From assembly GCF_027596085.1 (NCBI RefSeq), contig NC_072458.1:15971256-16035255 (forward strand): DNA of 64,000 nt. Direction: 5' to 3'. Positions 13,374 to 26,343 of this stretch are shown one piece after another; within the stretch, counting starts at the first letter, position 1; every line of letters begins with the position of its first letter. This DNA is from Anoplopoma fimbria (Eukaryota; Chordata; Actinopteri; Perciformes; Anoplopomatidae). A program made the translations under genes and the position numbers. Below the pieces are notes generated by a model. It was not told where the DNA came from. It saw nothing but the letters and a program-made list of their open reading frames with translations, and ran no database searches.

Positions 13374-16300
13374 ATGGCAGGAGGACCGGTGGACCCCAGA
13401 GAGATTCTAAAGGGTGTGGAGGCTCTGCTGGGGAAAGATGGAGAGCTGCGCAGCCTGGAGGGAGTCCCAAAGGTGTTCAGGTGAGGAAGTGAAAGAAGGC
13501 TGGACTCATTCCTGTGCCCTAACTATAAGACTTGAACTTCTCCACTGCACTATGTCATATCTTCATACATATGCTTTTCTTTTTAATGTAGCCTGATGAA
13601 AGCTTCTAACAAGATGGTCAGTAGATGTATGTACCTGAGCATCCTTCTGCAGACCAAATCACATGATGTTCTGAACAGGTAGGCATTACTTGTACCTCAT
13701 ATGCTGTATATTGCATGTCTGGTTCTTAATTCATGTTAACACAGGGATGGATACAAGTATGAAAATATTCCATTAAATTGGAAGAACCGTAAAGGGAACT
13801 CAAATTTCAGTTCAACTCGAGGTCTGCTTCCCAGCTTTTTGTAAAATTAAATTCTGTCAAAGTTAAATGATGAAATAAACAAACATACATTTATTTAGCA
13901 TGTCATTCTAAAATAATGAGTATTGAGACTAAATTAAGTGCATCAACAAACCTTATAATTAGGGCTGGAACCATTTCAATATACATTCAGGGCCATAGGT
14001 ATTTGGACTGCGAATACTTTTTTCTAATTTTGCCAATATACACAACTCCAATGGATTTGAAATTAAGCTTTCATTATGTGGCTGAAGTGTAGACTTTAAA
14101 CTTTAATTCAATGGATACAACAATAATATCACAATAACCATTTAGGAATTACAGTAATCTTTACACAGTTTCAGAGGCTCAAAAGTAATTGGACAAACTA
14201 ACATTGTGAATTGTGAATATTATCATTATTTTTAATACTTGGTGGAAAAATCTTTGCGGCCAATGACTGACTGAAGTCTTTGACCCATAGACATCACCAA
14301 AGGCTGAGTTTTTTTCCCTTGAGATGCTTTGTCAGGCCTTAACTTTAACTTAAATTTAGGATCATGAGACATTCCTTTCCTTTTCCACACTTCTCCCTTC
14401 CCATCATTATGTTTCATCTGTCCAAAGAATCATATTACAAAACCGGTCAGGTTTTTTCGATGTTTTCTTGCAAAGTCTTATCTGGCCTTCCTGTTCTTCA
14501 GTGTTACTGGTGGTTTGCAACTTGTCGTAAACCCTCTATTAAACCCTCTGTATTAAACCCATGAATAATCAGTCGATGTTATGAAGAGGTTTTTCTTAAC
14601 CAAGGAAAGAATTCTGCAATCCTTCACTTTAGATTTCTTCTGTGGTCTTCAGGGTTTACCAGTGCATTCCTTCTTTTTAAGAATGTACAAACTGTTTATT
14701 TGGCCAATCCTAATGATTCTGCTATCTGCCTGATAGGTTTGTTCATTTTTTTCCCAGCCTAATAATGGCCTCATTCACTTGCATTGACACCTTTGAATAA
14801 ACTCTTGATCTATTTTCTGCATAATTTGTCGTGAGAGAACAGGCCATACCTGGCTATGAAACTGTTTATCAGACAATTGTCCAATTACTCTTGAGCCTCT
14901 GAAAATGGGGGCCTTAATTGCTAAACGGTTAATGTGATATTTTGGTTTTATCCATTGCCTTGAAGCTGAAAGTCTACACTTCAACCACATATTGACTCCT
15001 TCATTTCAAATCCATTGGAGTCGTGTATAGAGGGAAAATTTGGAAAATTGTGTCACAGTGCAAATACTTATTGCCCTGACTGGACGTGTTTCTTGAGTCA
15101 GTATCAAGTTACAATTATGCTTGTTCTTTTACCACCGTTTCATATGCTAGCATTTATTATGAAAAATGTTCTTTTAAATTCATGTACATTGTTAGATTAG
15201 TACATCAATTTCAATCAATCAGTATTGATTCTCACACCTTCCAGACTTCTGACTGAGAACGTCAGTTGTCTGTTAGTGATACAGTTCTCTCTTAGAACAT
15301 AAGTGAGCAGACAAACCAGCAATGAATGGATCCCACAAACAAGTATTGTGTTTATTGTTTATTAGGTATTTTATTCTGACTCCACCCTACATACACCATT
15401 CTGCTGTGGGAGCAAATGTCAAACCACCAACGTCAGAGAGAATGCAGAGATAGTGTCACAGAAAAGCACCAGCCTCTGAACAGAAGCACTTCTGATAATC
15501 TGAGTAATAATTAGCAGGTTTCCATGACTTTGTTGATCAGCATGTGCAATCGGTGACCATCTGAATCCTTCATTATACTCAACTGTTCCCTCCTTCATCA
15601 AGGTTTATCAGAGTTGGTGGCTACAGGATGCTCAACTCCTGGCTCACCTACTCCAAAACCACCAACAACACCCCCCTATTGCAACTCATCCTGCTCACAC
15701 TGCAGAAGCTGCCTCTCAAAGTGGACCACCTCAAGCAGGTACTGTCTCCGTCCATCCACCAGAACACTCTTCTAGTGAACTGCACATGCAACTGTAACAT
15801 CTAACATTTCTCTGCCTCTATATACTCCCAGAACAACACAGCCAAGCTGGTGAAGCAGCTGAGCAAGAGTGCAGACACCGAAGGTCAGTGAGCTTGTACA
15901 TCAAACATTAAATCATTGTATAATGTGAAAGTGTGTATCACACTCAAATACTTGTGTTTGACTTTTAGAGCTGAGGAAGTTGGCGTCTGTGCTGGTAGAA
16001 GGCTGGATGGCTACAATCCGCTCCCAGAGTGTGTCGAGCAGCGGCAGCTCTCCTGCTGGTACGTACCCGCCATTCTGTCAGTGTTAACTAGTGCCTCCTA
16101 TACGTAGTAACTCCCTCTGCCTCTCCTCCAGATAAGAAAAAGAAGAAAGAGGAGGGCAAGGTTCCGGTGCGGGACGTGAGGGAAAAGAGTGGAGATGAGG
16201 AGAAGAAGAAGGAGAAACCTAAAGCCCATGCACCCAGCCACGCAAAGATTCGCTCCATAGGTAAATGGAACCTGATAAGCAGTGATAGAGTTGGTCCTGA

Positions 16301-19300
16301 ATGTCACATCCGATCATGTTTAAATGTGCTCCACTATAAAGCTGAGTATGTCATGTATGTTAATACGTAATATACGTAAATATAAACACGATTTCATAGA
16401 TCCCAATTCAATTCAGTTTATTTTGTTTAGCCCAAAATCACAAATTACAAATTTCCCTCAGAGGGCTTTACAATCTGTACACATGCAACATCCTCTGTCC
16501 CGGAACCCTCACATCAGCACAGGAAAAACTTCCCTAAAAAACCCTTTAACAGGGAGAAAAAGGAAGAAAACTATGGGAGAGCGACAGAGGAGGTATCCTT
16601 CTCCCAGGATGGACAGAATGCAATAGATGTCATGTGTACAGAATGAACAGTCAAGGCAACTAGGCTGTACACACTTTGCACCCATATCACTGAGGTTAAT
16701 GTCGTTAACAAAAAGGTCACTCGCACAACACAACAACTACACAATCAAACAACTACACACCACAATAATTACACAACGCAAAATCTAAACAACTTACATC
16801 TAGTTGCCGTCCTGGTATCCAAGAAGAGAAAAGATCCAGGTGACTGGTTAGGTCCACAAACAGACTGAAGACAGGCTTGCTGTATAGAACCTCTGGCTGG
16901 CTGTTGTTTCAGTCACACTCACTATTTATATTTGCATGAGCCCCCCCCCCCCGTGTTTGGCACAATGTAAATAATGGATATTTTCTGTGTTGTGTAGGTT
17001 TGGACATTGACACTCCCAGCATGGCCCCTGCTAAGAAGTCGCCCACCGCCCCACAGTTGGGCGACAAGTACAACATCAAGCCTCCAGTCCTCAAGAGGCC
17101 AAGGTACTGGACCCTCACTTTCTCTGTGGATTTGTGACATTCGCTCAGTGCTGCCCTCTGCTGGCTGATGGCTGGTGCTTACATATTTCCTTTTGTCTAC
17201 GTTTTCCTTTAACAGCTCTGGTCCATCAGATGCTCCACCTCTGGAGAAAAAATACAAGCCTCTAAACACCCCCTCTAACTCTGCCAAAGAGATCAAAGTC
17301 AAGATCATTCCAGCACAACGTAGGTTTGAAACACACGGTCAAATTTGAACTGCATGTGAGAGAGATGATGTTGGAGTGTGGTGTTCACTGCTCTCTTGTG
17401 TCCTCACTGCAGCGATGGAGTGCACAGGGTTCCTTGATGCTCTGAACTCTGCTCCAGTGCCTGGGATCAAGATCAAGAAGAAGAAAGCCGGTGCTGGTAC
17501 TCCCCCTAATACCAAGGCTGTCTCCCCCACGTCTAACAAGGTACAAACTAATCTCATTTTCACAGTATGTATTATGGCCATTGTCAGTCCCAAACAGCCT
17601 CAGAATATTTGAGTTGAATTAGGTTTTTATTAAATTTTCTTTTCATGTCTTCAGAGTTAATTGATTACTGTCGCTCAAATACGAACCAAACACAACAGAC
17701 TTTGCTGAACTGTGTAATCATTTACAGTCTCTAATTTGTGAGCTGAATCAGACTTTCCGAGAACTTTTAGCTGTCGACATCTTTGTCTTTTTACATGCAA
17801 AATGAAATCCAAAACTTATGCCATTCTCATTTCCTTTTTGTCCTCAGGCGAGTCCCTTTGACAACAAACCCTCTGCATATTCATCTTCATCTTCTGCAAA
17901 ACCGTCATCCCCAGAAACGGCTACTTCCATCACTCCTATTGATGAAAACCAGGAGCCGGAGAGGCCTGGGACCCCCGTTCCCTCCGAGGAGAATGAGGTC
18001 TCTGACAACGGTAAGGTCCTTAATGGTGATTAGCTTAATGAGCTTCTTTGATTATATTATTTGTCTATTGAAAATGAGAGTGTTGTCAATCTCCTTAAGT
18101 CTTTCTCTATCATTGTCTGTGCTGTTTGTAGGTGAGAAGCCTAACGCTCTGGCAGAACCACGAGGAGAAGAAGAAGGCTTGACCAAGAAAGGCAAGAAGA
18201 AGAAGACAGTTCACTGGGCTGAGGAGGAGCAGCTCAAACACTACTTTTTCTTTGATCTGGATGAGACAGAGAGAGGTAAGGCCAATGTCTTAACTGTTCT
18301 GAGACAACAACCATCGGATACAGATCTGAACTCATATTAATTCAAATAATTCACAGTCAATGTCAACAAGATAAAGGACTTTGGTGAGGCCGCCAAACGA
18401 GAGCTAATGATGGACAGGCAGACGTTTGAGATGGCCCGCCGGCTTTCCCATGACACCATGGAAGAGAGGGTCCCCTGGACCCCCCCAAGGCCCCTGACGC
18501 TGACCGGCAGCCTGGTCATCCCCGGGGCCAACAGCACAGAGAAACTCACCCAGAGAGACCGTGAGATGGGCATCCTGCAGGAGATCTTCCTCAGCAAAGA
18601 CAGGTATGTATTTGGACACAGCCTGCTGTTTCTAGAGCAGGTTGGAAAATTTTAAAATATATGGACAAAAGGGAAGACAGGGTTCATCAGTAATCTGAAC
18701 CGTTGACCCTTTATTTGTTTATTCTATGCAATGCAATGTAATGTATGTTACTGAATCCGGTCTTGTCTTCTCACTAGTGTGCCCGACAGTCCACATGAAC
18801 CAGACCCAGAGCCTTATGAACCCATGCCTCCCCGTCTCATCCCTCTGGACGAGGTTAGTACACTCACACACACACACATTCGGTCTCTCATATCTCTTCC
18901 TCTTAATAAACACATTGTGTCCCTGCAGGACTCCACCATGCTGGACGACGGCTACGTTGAGCCCATGGACACGACGTCACAGCAGGGCTCTGCCATGGCC
19001 CAGAACGAGAGCTCCAAGCTGCCCCCTGTCCTGGCCAACCTCATGGGAAACCTGAGCAACAGCTCTCGCAGCCCTCAGGCTACACCCACAGTGACCAACC
19101 CTGTGACTCCCGCTGTCAACGTACAGGAGCTGCTCTCCTCCATCATGGTACATATACAGTAAAGTCAGCATCTGCACACTGGATAATGGTTTATTATTTT
19201 AAAATTGCTTATCAAAGTTGTTTTTCATGATATTTCTTTATCTAGTGTCAAATATGTAAGCAGGTTGGTGTCATTTTGCTAGTTGTAGTGTGAAGCTAAT

Positions 19301-20604
19301 CTGTAGCTGTCTGTCATAGGGGGCTTCTGGTAACCAGTCTACTGAAGACTTGATCAAGCAGCCCAACTTCTCAGACAAGATCAAACAGCTACTGGGCTCC
19401 CTGCAGCAGACCCAGAACCAGAACCAGGTTGGACCTCCACCAGGTAAACTATGTCTACTCCCTCTGTCGTAGCACCATGTCCACCTGCGGTGGTCCTGTA
19501 CTCATTGTTATGTAACCTGCTTGTCTTTCTATCTAGTCAACCCGGGTTTGTTGGGCCACGGTCCAGGCATGAACAATATGAACATAAACATGCACATGCC
19601 CATGAACGGTGGCTACCCACCCAATAACCCGCCCGGCGGTCCACGCTTCAACCACCCTCCACCCCCTCACAACCACGGCCCACCTTTCAACAGCGGTGGA
19701 GGCCCGCGCATGATGGGTCCGCCCCCGGGCCAGGGCCGAGGAGACAATGGTAACTACTGGGTAGATGACTCCATGAGAGGAGGGCCTCACAGAGGGGGCC
19801 ACTTCCACCGAGGAGGCCGAGGCCGAGGAGGAGGAGAGCCGGGCTTCAGGGGCAGAGGACGAGGGGGGCCCAGAGGAGGACACAACAACATGAATGGTAT
19901 GTGGGACACGGGGCCTGTGGCCAGCTGTACTCATAAGTCACATGTTATATTCAGCTAAACGTCCATCAGAACACCAACAGAGGCTCTCACTTTCTGGCAC
20001 CGTTTGTGATCAAGACCATGTTATTGGTATTCTACTTAGATAGATTCCTGGGACAATGTGAAAACATAGAAACCTTTGGTTTGTTGGTTCTGGGCTACTA
20101 TGAAAACATGGCAGCCGGCTTCCTGTGTTTATATAAAGAGCTCATTGTAAGGTAACGAAAACACAACCATTCTGATGTTCAGGTGAACAGACTTGTTACT
20201 ATTATATTCCATTTCCTCCAAAAGATGCCCCTTAACGCCACCCAACATTCCTTTAATCCAATGAATCATTATTACAAATGAAACGCTGATGTTTTTAGGG
20301 AAATGCCGTCATTATTTATGACCACAGACGATTGAAGCTTCATAAGAAAACCTCCATTGAATTATTCAGTGTACAAAGTGTGAGGAGAAACTTTGTTAGT
20401 GTGTGTGGTGTGATTGTAACACTACTGTGTCTCCTCCTGTCAGACATGTCCAAGAGGCCTGTGTGTCGTCACTTCATGATGAAGGGAAGCTGCAGGTACG
20501 AGAGCAACTGTGCTTTCTACCACCCTGGTGTAAATGGACCCCCGCTGCCCCCCAACTACCCCGCTAACAACCAACACAACCAGCACCCACAGCATGGACA
20601 CTAG
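13374..20604 (+). CDS. ppp1r10: PPP1R10 / PNUTS, nuclear targeting subunit of protein phosphatase 1, complete
   Basis: Seventeen coding exons: 13374-13480, 13592-13678, 15603-15738, 15832-15883, 15969-16058, 16132-16260, 16998-17103, 17216-17319, 17413-17540, 17848-18010, 18132-18275, 18357-18603, 18778-18853, 18929-19147, 19320-19443, 19537-19896 and 20444-20604. They total 2433 nt (810 aa). PNUTS anchors PP1 with TOX4 and WDR82 on chromatin, where it controls RNA polymerase II dephosphorylation and termination. Visible features are an N-terminal TFIIS-N/LW-type domain (about residues 1-150, [19 protein letters not shown]), the PP1-docking motif TVHW (about 393-396) inside [22 protein letters not shown], a long Gly/Pro/Arg-rich region with RGG-like repeats (exon 19537), and a C-terminal CCCH zinc finger (C765, C774, C780, H784). 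The human protein is longer, mainly in the Gly/His repeats that are short here. The exon carrying the ATG starts at 13372. Confidence 0.97.
13988..15078. mobile_element. Tc1/mariner-like element remnant with terminal inverted repeats
   Basis: The left end (CAGGGCCATAGGTATTTGGA) matches the complement of the right end (CAGGGCAATAAGTATTTGCA). Similarity continues inward through CTCCAATGGATTTGAAAT and a GAAGTGTAGACTTT block. The 1.09-kb body has no intact transposase. It lies in ppp1r10 intron 2. The TIR style suggests the Tc1/mariner superfamily, but the family is not certain. Confidence 0.75.
16405..16650 (-). repeat. Teleost interspersed repeat (LINE/SINE 3'-end type), copy 1
   Basis: The run from AATTCAATTCAGTTTATTTT through cacaaattacaaatttccctcagagggc and ccctttaacaggga matches, inverted, the copy at 29148-29330. 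In the reverse sense it ends in repeated GAATT units, as expected of a retroposed 3' tail. It lies in the ppp1r10 intron before exon 16998. The 5' limit is uncertain and may reach about 16900. Confidence 0.75.
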
Positions 20605-21534
20605 TGGCACTGCTGTCAACTGAAACAACTCAGAGCTGGGATCAAACCCTGCACCGTTTGAGACGTCACTCTGCAGCCGACTGGCCTGAAGCAGCCAGCT
20701 TTGCTCCCCTGAAAGGCGAGTGAAGGCTGGTAGTCGCTCACTGATGCCACTGTGTGTTTTTATTGGGATCATTTTAAACAGTGACACTGAACCACTATGT
20801 CTGAGCTGCTGCAGCTAGCTGCCGTCTAATCCGTGTCTTTCCACTCCATTAACGCGGTCGACCAAACAGACGCCGCCTACTCGGCAGAAAGCTTTCCACA
20901 CCACTGAATTCCTTCTGATTGTGGCTGTTGTGCTGTGTACATGTGATATTGCTCTCATGTTCCCTTTAGTTGGGCTCCTTCAGGAGAGTCAGAAAAGTGA
21001 CACAAACATTTACGAAGCACTTTATGACGCAAAAAGCTAACACGGCCATGATTTATTAAAGGTGGGCCTGAAGACAAACTGCATGGTGATCAGATGTTCG
21101 GTTCTTCCAGCAGCTGCTATTGAATGTGAGGAGGTGATGAAAAAGAAGCCACAGCAGTGTGTCTTACCATATGTAAGCTTCCCCTCTGTGCATCCTGTTG
21201 AGCAGCTTAGAGTGTGTGGCATGACAATCATGAGCTTCAAACATGGCGTGGTGCTGTCACAGTCCAGAGCTGCTGTGTCTTCTGTAGTTCGTCTGAACCC
21301 AGAGGAGACATACGACTGTTTTCTGTGAAAACGATGACCTTTGTGTCTCTTGTGGGACTGTGAGAATGTATTGGTTGTTGATTTTTCTTTTTTTTCATGC
21401 GATCATCAGAATGTTGGCCCTTTTTTAAGATGGGTACAGTTTTTGTCGGTATGAAATGTTTGTGTTAATACAGAATACACATTCATACTATTAAGTCATA
21501 TTTTTCGTTGAATTCTTTTGTACACAGTGTATTG

Positions 21535-21540
21535 AATAAA
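21535..21540 (+). terminator. ppp1r10: ppp1r10 polyadenylation signal
   Basis: AATAAA, followed shortly by a GT-rich stretch, about 930 bp after the ppp1r10 stop. Open frames between 20605 and 21535 are best read as 3' UTR. Confidence 0.7.
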
Positions 21541-22530
21541 TGTCCAAACATAAATGTGCTGTTATTCATTTGAAAGTGGTCCTATTTCTCAGCATACACA
21601 GATAGCATACACAGATAGCAGATTTGTCTCCACATAACAGTGACAAAGCTTCAGTCATACCGGACAGGACGCAGGTCCAGATATGACCTAAAGGCTATTT
21701 TACAATGAATAGAGTTGTTTGCTGAGGTATTGCTGAACAGTATGTCGAAACATTTAAAATGACTGGAGTTGAGTCAACATAGTGTAAGCTGTAGAGAAAG
21801 TGAGAGACTGATTACAGTGCAGTCATTAGTGTAGGACTGTAACACAGTGAGTTCAGTTACTGGAGTCTGTTGTGTTGGCCTCATCAAGTACAGAAGAACA
21901 TTCCGACTAAAATAAAAACAACACTCACACACTGTAGACCGAGCCTCAGAAGCTGATTATGGTACTCTGGGTTCATCCTGTGGGGAAAGTGAATGAGCTC
22001 CGGAGGTTAAGTCAATTTGATGTCTTGGCTGATATTCTGATATTGGCCATAGAATGAGTAGAATTAATTTGTTGTGTACTATAAATGAAAAACACCTCAG
22101 GCTGACTGACTACAGGTCTCCTAACATCTCATGATGGGTTTTGCTCTGAACCCCTCAGGTGTACTGGTTGATTATTATTGTAACATGAAGCCAAATGATA
22201 AATGCTGTAAAGGTGCCTTGTTTCATTATGTTGCAGATCATTTTGACACACACTCTCTCTTCCTCCCTTAAATTATTTGAGTCTTCCTTATTTTGTGTCA
22301 AGAGCTTAGATGTGGTGAATGTTTGTCCATAAAACATTGATGTTTGCATTGCTTTCATGAGCTCCTACAGACAAAAGGCTGAAACCTGCTGTTGGTCGTA
22401 GGCAAAGGGGAAAGCCGGGACGTTCAGAGGCGTTTCAGGTTTAATACAATGCATCATATAAATGATTCATATAATGAGAGTAGTGCTTGCAGTAGTAGAA
22501 CTAATAATAGCAGAATAATAATGGAAAGAT
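21541..22530. other. Intergenic, nothing recognised
   Basis: No coding exon, RNA gene or clear repeat was seen. There is a local direct duplication of agcatacacagat near 21593-21620. Confidence 0.5.
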
Positions 22531-23385
22531 CCATCCAACCATCCATTTCCTTCCGCTTATCCGGGGCCGGGTCGCGGGGGCAGCAAGCTAAGGAGGGTCC
22601 TCCAGACGTCCTCCTCCCCACCAACACTTTCCAGCTCCTCCTGGGGAACCCTGAGGCGTTCCCAGGCCAGACGAGATATATAATCTCTCCAGCGTGTTCT
22701 GGGTCTACCCCGGGGCCTCTTACCAGTTGGACGTGCCTGGAAAACCTCTAAAGGGAGGCGTCCAGGAGGCATCCTGATCAGATGCCCGAGCCACCTCAGC
22801 TGGCCCCTTTCGACGCGAAGGAGCAGCGGCTCTACTCCGAGCTCCCTCCGGATGTCTGAGCTCCTCACCCTATCTCTAAGGCTGAGCCCAGCCACCCTAC
22901 GAAGGAAGCTCATTTCGGCCGCTTGTATTCGCGATCTCATTCTTTCGGTCACTACCCAAAGCTAATGACCATAGGTGAGGGTTGGAACGTAGATGGACTG
23001 GTAAATCGAGAGCTTTGCCTTTCGGCTCAGCTCCTTCACCAAAACGGTCCGGTACAACGCCCGCATCACTGCTGACGCTGCACCGAACCGTCTGTCCATC
23101 TCCCGCTCCATTTTACCCTCACTCGTGAATAAGATCCCGAGATACTTGAACTCCCTCGCTTGGGGCAGTGACTCACTCCCAACCCAGAGGGTGCAATCCA
23201 CCGTTTTCCGGAAGAGAACCATGGCCTCAGACTTGGAGGTACTGACTCTCATCCCGACCGCTTCACACTCGGCTGTGAACCGCCCCAGTGCGTGCTGAAG
23301 GTCACGTTCTGAAGAAGCCAACAGAACCACATCATCTGCAAAAAGCAGGGATGTGATTCTGAGGTCCCCAAACCGGGAAATATGA
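22531..23385 (-). mobile_element. Rex3/RTE-like LINE, 5'-truncated, copy 1
   Basis: The minus strand encodes the end of a non-LTR reverse transcriptase. It includes the FADD catalytic box in LLFADDVVLLASS, EFKYLGILFTSEGKMER, SIYVPTLTYGH, then the C-terminal segment FLRRVAGLSLRDRVRSS...GRPRTRWRDYISRLAWE. One frame break lies near 22955. The 3' end reads GGATAAGCGGAAGG followed by ATGG/GATG-type repeats; a GATG-type 3' tail is described for Rex3. Only the distal RT is present, as usual for 5' truncation. A second copy in opposite orientation is at 44975-47070. Confidence 0.85.
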
Positions 23386-23389
23386 TGAT

Positions 23390-25160
23390 TACTAATTATA
23401 AAAGCAGCAGTAGAAATAATATAATAATAATGATAATAAAAGCAGTGATAGTAATAGAAATGTGACTTAAAATGGTGGAAGCCGTGCAGGGCCATAGCAA
23501 CAGGCGTTCTACCTGATCAACGGGCAGAAATAAAATAATGAAGAGAGAGAGGGATCTGAGGTCAAGCAGTGAATATGTGTGTTTAGTGAAGGTCTTTAGT
23601 TGTTTAACACAACGTGTGTAAGTATTTCTCAGCTTTAACTGCAGTGAGCTCAGGTGCATTGTGATTCACTACAAACCAGGAAGTTGTATCCTATTCAAGT
23701 GGGCCAACCAACAGCAAAGTGTGTGTTATCAGGGCAGGGCTGAGAGCAGCTGCTGAATGAGAAGTGTTAATAGGAGCGCCCTTTAACCCTGCCCTGTAGT
23801 TCAAATATTGACAACACACAGTGACGGAGAGAAGGAGACACGCAGTGAAAGAGCGAACGGGGTAAAGGACACCTCCGCACTAAACTGCTCCCACATCCTG
23901 GTTACTAGCCAACATCACGGAACACAGCATCCAAAACAATTATTTGTTTAGTACTTTGGGACATTTGGTTTGTCAAGCTTTGGACTAGAGGAATGCAATG
24001 AGTGTAATACAGGAAACAGTATGAGCAAGCAGCTGCACTAAGGAATAAAACAGGAATCCAATTGAATCAGAAAGAGACAATGTTTCTATTTGACTGAATG
24101 GTGTAGGAATAGTAAATGGACTTGCATTTATGGAGCTCCTGTCTAGTCTTCTGACCCCTCAAAGAACTGTTCACTACATGTCAGCATTCAGCCATTCACT
24201 CCCACATTCATCCACTGATGGCAGAGGCTTCCATGCAATGTGCCACCTGCCCGTCAGGAAGGTTAGAGTTAGGGTTTTGATCCATCTCTGAACCCATCAT
24301 CTATTGGTCTCAGACAGATAAGCCTCTGTCTGCAAGGGGCAATATTTGAAGTATTCCGGTGTAGCCATCATATATCCGGGCCAACACATCCTTTTCCATG
24401 AGCTGTTCATTGTTAACAGTCCGAGTAGCAATGTGAGATGTGAGACCGGATTTGGAGTTGTGAGACGCAGTGTACAACCAGATTGTTTCACAAGTAGCCA
24501 GTTTACAAGCTAATTTTAAACCAGTTAAACACTAAATCATTGTCGGACAATAGTCGATGGGTCCCTAGATTGAATTTGGGCCAAAGCGTACCGCCTCTTT
24601 TGCTCTCTACACGGACTGTTTACCTGCATTTACTCAAAGACTGCTCCAACGCGCTTGATCAATACCGCTCGAAATGGAAACGAAAACCAGAAAGCTTCCA
24701 ATACTAAAAATCTTGTCCCGTGGCCAACAGATTATACATGTAAATCGAGAATCTGTTTGTCGAGATTAGGGTTGACTCAATCCAACATGTACCATCCTGC
24801 TACCACAAATACTCAGAGCACCAAATGCGGACTAATCCACCACTAAAAATATTCCCCATAAATTTCCTCCAGTTCACTAACAAAGACCACGCCATTAACA
24901 AAATAGGTTATAAATTATTTATTGCATGTTGAAGTGAGAGGGATGGATTTGGGAAGCGGAATGAGGTTAAGGGGGGAAGGGATAAGGACGTGGGATGAGG
25001 GGATGAAGGGATGTACGGTGGGGGATGAAGGGATGGTAGGTAGGGAGGCTTGGAATGAGACGTCTAGGGTGATGCCGAGGAATTCCAGGGACGTGCTGGG
25101 ACCTACGGTTTTCTCTGAGGAAAGAGGAACGCCAAGTTCCTGGAACGTTGAGGTCAGAGA
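23390..25160. other. Intergenic with repeat debris
   Basis: No exon is recognised. 24112-24285 is a copy of the teleost repeat also seen at 1055-1275 (attcagccattcactcccac, tgatggcagaggcttccatgc). 24940-25060 is a G-rich block with repeated GGATGAAGGGATG words. Confidence 0.45.
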
Positions 25161-25164
25161 AAGG

Positions 25165-25820
25165 AAGTTTTACCTTTGGTTAGCAATTCTTTATTAGAAA
25201 TGATCAATCTGTCTTTACTAACAGGCCATGTACCACAGGCCTTCAAACTAGCTGTAATTAAACCTCTTCTTAGGAAACCCACTCTTGATCCAGAGGTCTT
25301 GGCTAACTATAGACCTATATCTAACCTTCCATTACTCTCCAAGATCCTCGAGAAAGCAGTAGCAAATGAGCTGTGTGACTTTCTGCATAACAATAGTTTA
25401 TTTGAGGATTTTCAGTCAGGATTTAGAGTGAATCATAGCACAGAGACAGCACTGGTGAAAATTACCAATGACCTTCTAATAGCTTCAGACAAAGGACTTG
25501 TCTCTGTACTTGTGTTGTTAGACCTTAGTGCTGCATTCGATACCATTGATCATCAAATCTTATTACAGAGATTGGAGCATCTAATAGGCATTAAAGGAAC
25601 CGCACTTAGCTGGTTTAAGTCGTATTTTTCATACCGATCTCAGTTTGTATATGTAAACAATGAAACCTTGATGAAAACCAAGGTCAGTCACAGAGTTCCA
25701 CAAGGGTCTGTTCTTGGACCAATTTTATTCATCTTATATATGCTTCCTTTAGGGAATATTGTCAGAAAACACTCAATAAACTTTCATTGTTATGCAGATG
25801 ATACCGCGTTACTAGAAGCG
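25165..25820 (+). mobile_element. L2-like LINE reverse transcriptase fragment, copy 1
   Basis: An open frame carries RT blocks: [63 protein letters not shown] and the YADD-containing HCYADDT. The order and motifs fit the L2/CR1-type group of fish LINEs. There is no endonuclease upstream. The frame runs on into unrelated sequence after about 25820, where a different element begins on the opposite strand. An inverted second copy covers 32470-33000. Confidence 0.85.
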
Positions 25821-25829
25821 GAGGTGAAA

Positions 25830-26343
25830 GACAGAGCGGCTGTGAGGGTGCATATGGTGGCTGGATGGGAAGGTGCGCCACAAAGCTTGCAGTGTTCCTC
25901 AATACCTTCCCTGATTAAACTGCTGCACGTGACCAGCAGTTTCGGATGCTAACAGAACAAGGTATGTATAGCAACCATTGCTGCCAAACCGCAAGGCCAG
26001 GTCGAGGATCAGCGACAAATCGTCGTCCAACTTGTTCCTGCAGTCAGGGAAGGCAGAGCAGATGATGTTGCAGAACAGGAAGAAAGAGTAGGCAAATTTG
26101 TCCGCTGGAGTTCCTTAGAGCGGGTGGGGAGTGGCTGTTTGAGTTTGATAGGTCCGAAGCGGTTAGCAATTCCCTGGGGATGTAGGGATTGCTTATGGGC
26201 GGATGAATTAGTTGAGCAAGGTCAATGTAGTTACGGGCAAGAATCTGTTGTCTGAGCGTGTGTGACACGGGGGATGGTTGAGCTGATGCAAGTGGGCGTG
26301 CTAGCGGTAATGCTGTGGCTAAGGTGAAGCTTAGCCAAAGCAA
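25830..26343 (-). mobile_element. Fragment resembling ORF1 of a fish DIRS-type retroelement
   Basis: The minus-strand reading contains RQQILARNYIDLAQLI and, further on, a LILDLALRFG string. Both recall the ORF1 product of fish DIRS/Ngaro-like elements. No tyrosine recombinase or RT of this class is present. The assignment rests on remembered motif style only. Confidence 0.4.

Noticed and set aside
17783..18340. A 185-codon + strand frame
   Set aside because: It runs through a ppp1r10 intron and out of frame over part of the exons at 17848-18010 and 18132-18275; the spliced PNUTS reading explains the conserved sequence.
19533..19934. A 133-codon minus-strand frame
   Set aside because: Antisense shadow of the GC-rich Gly/Pro/Arg repeat exon of ppp1r10.
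20605..21328. Short frames after the ppp1r10 stop
   Set aside because: They lie between the stop and the AATAAA at 21535, so they are 3' UTR.
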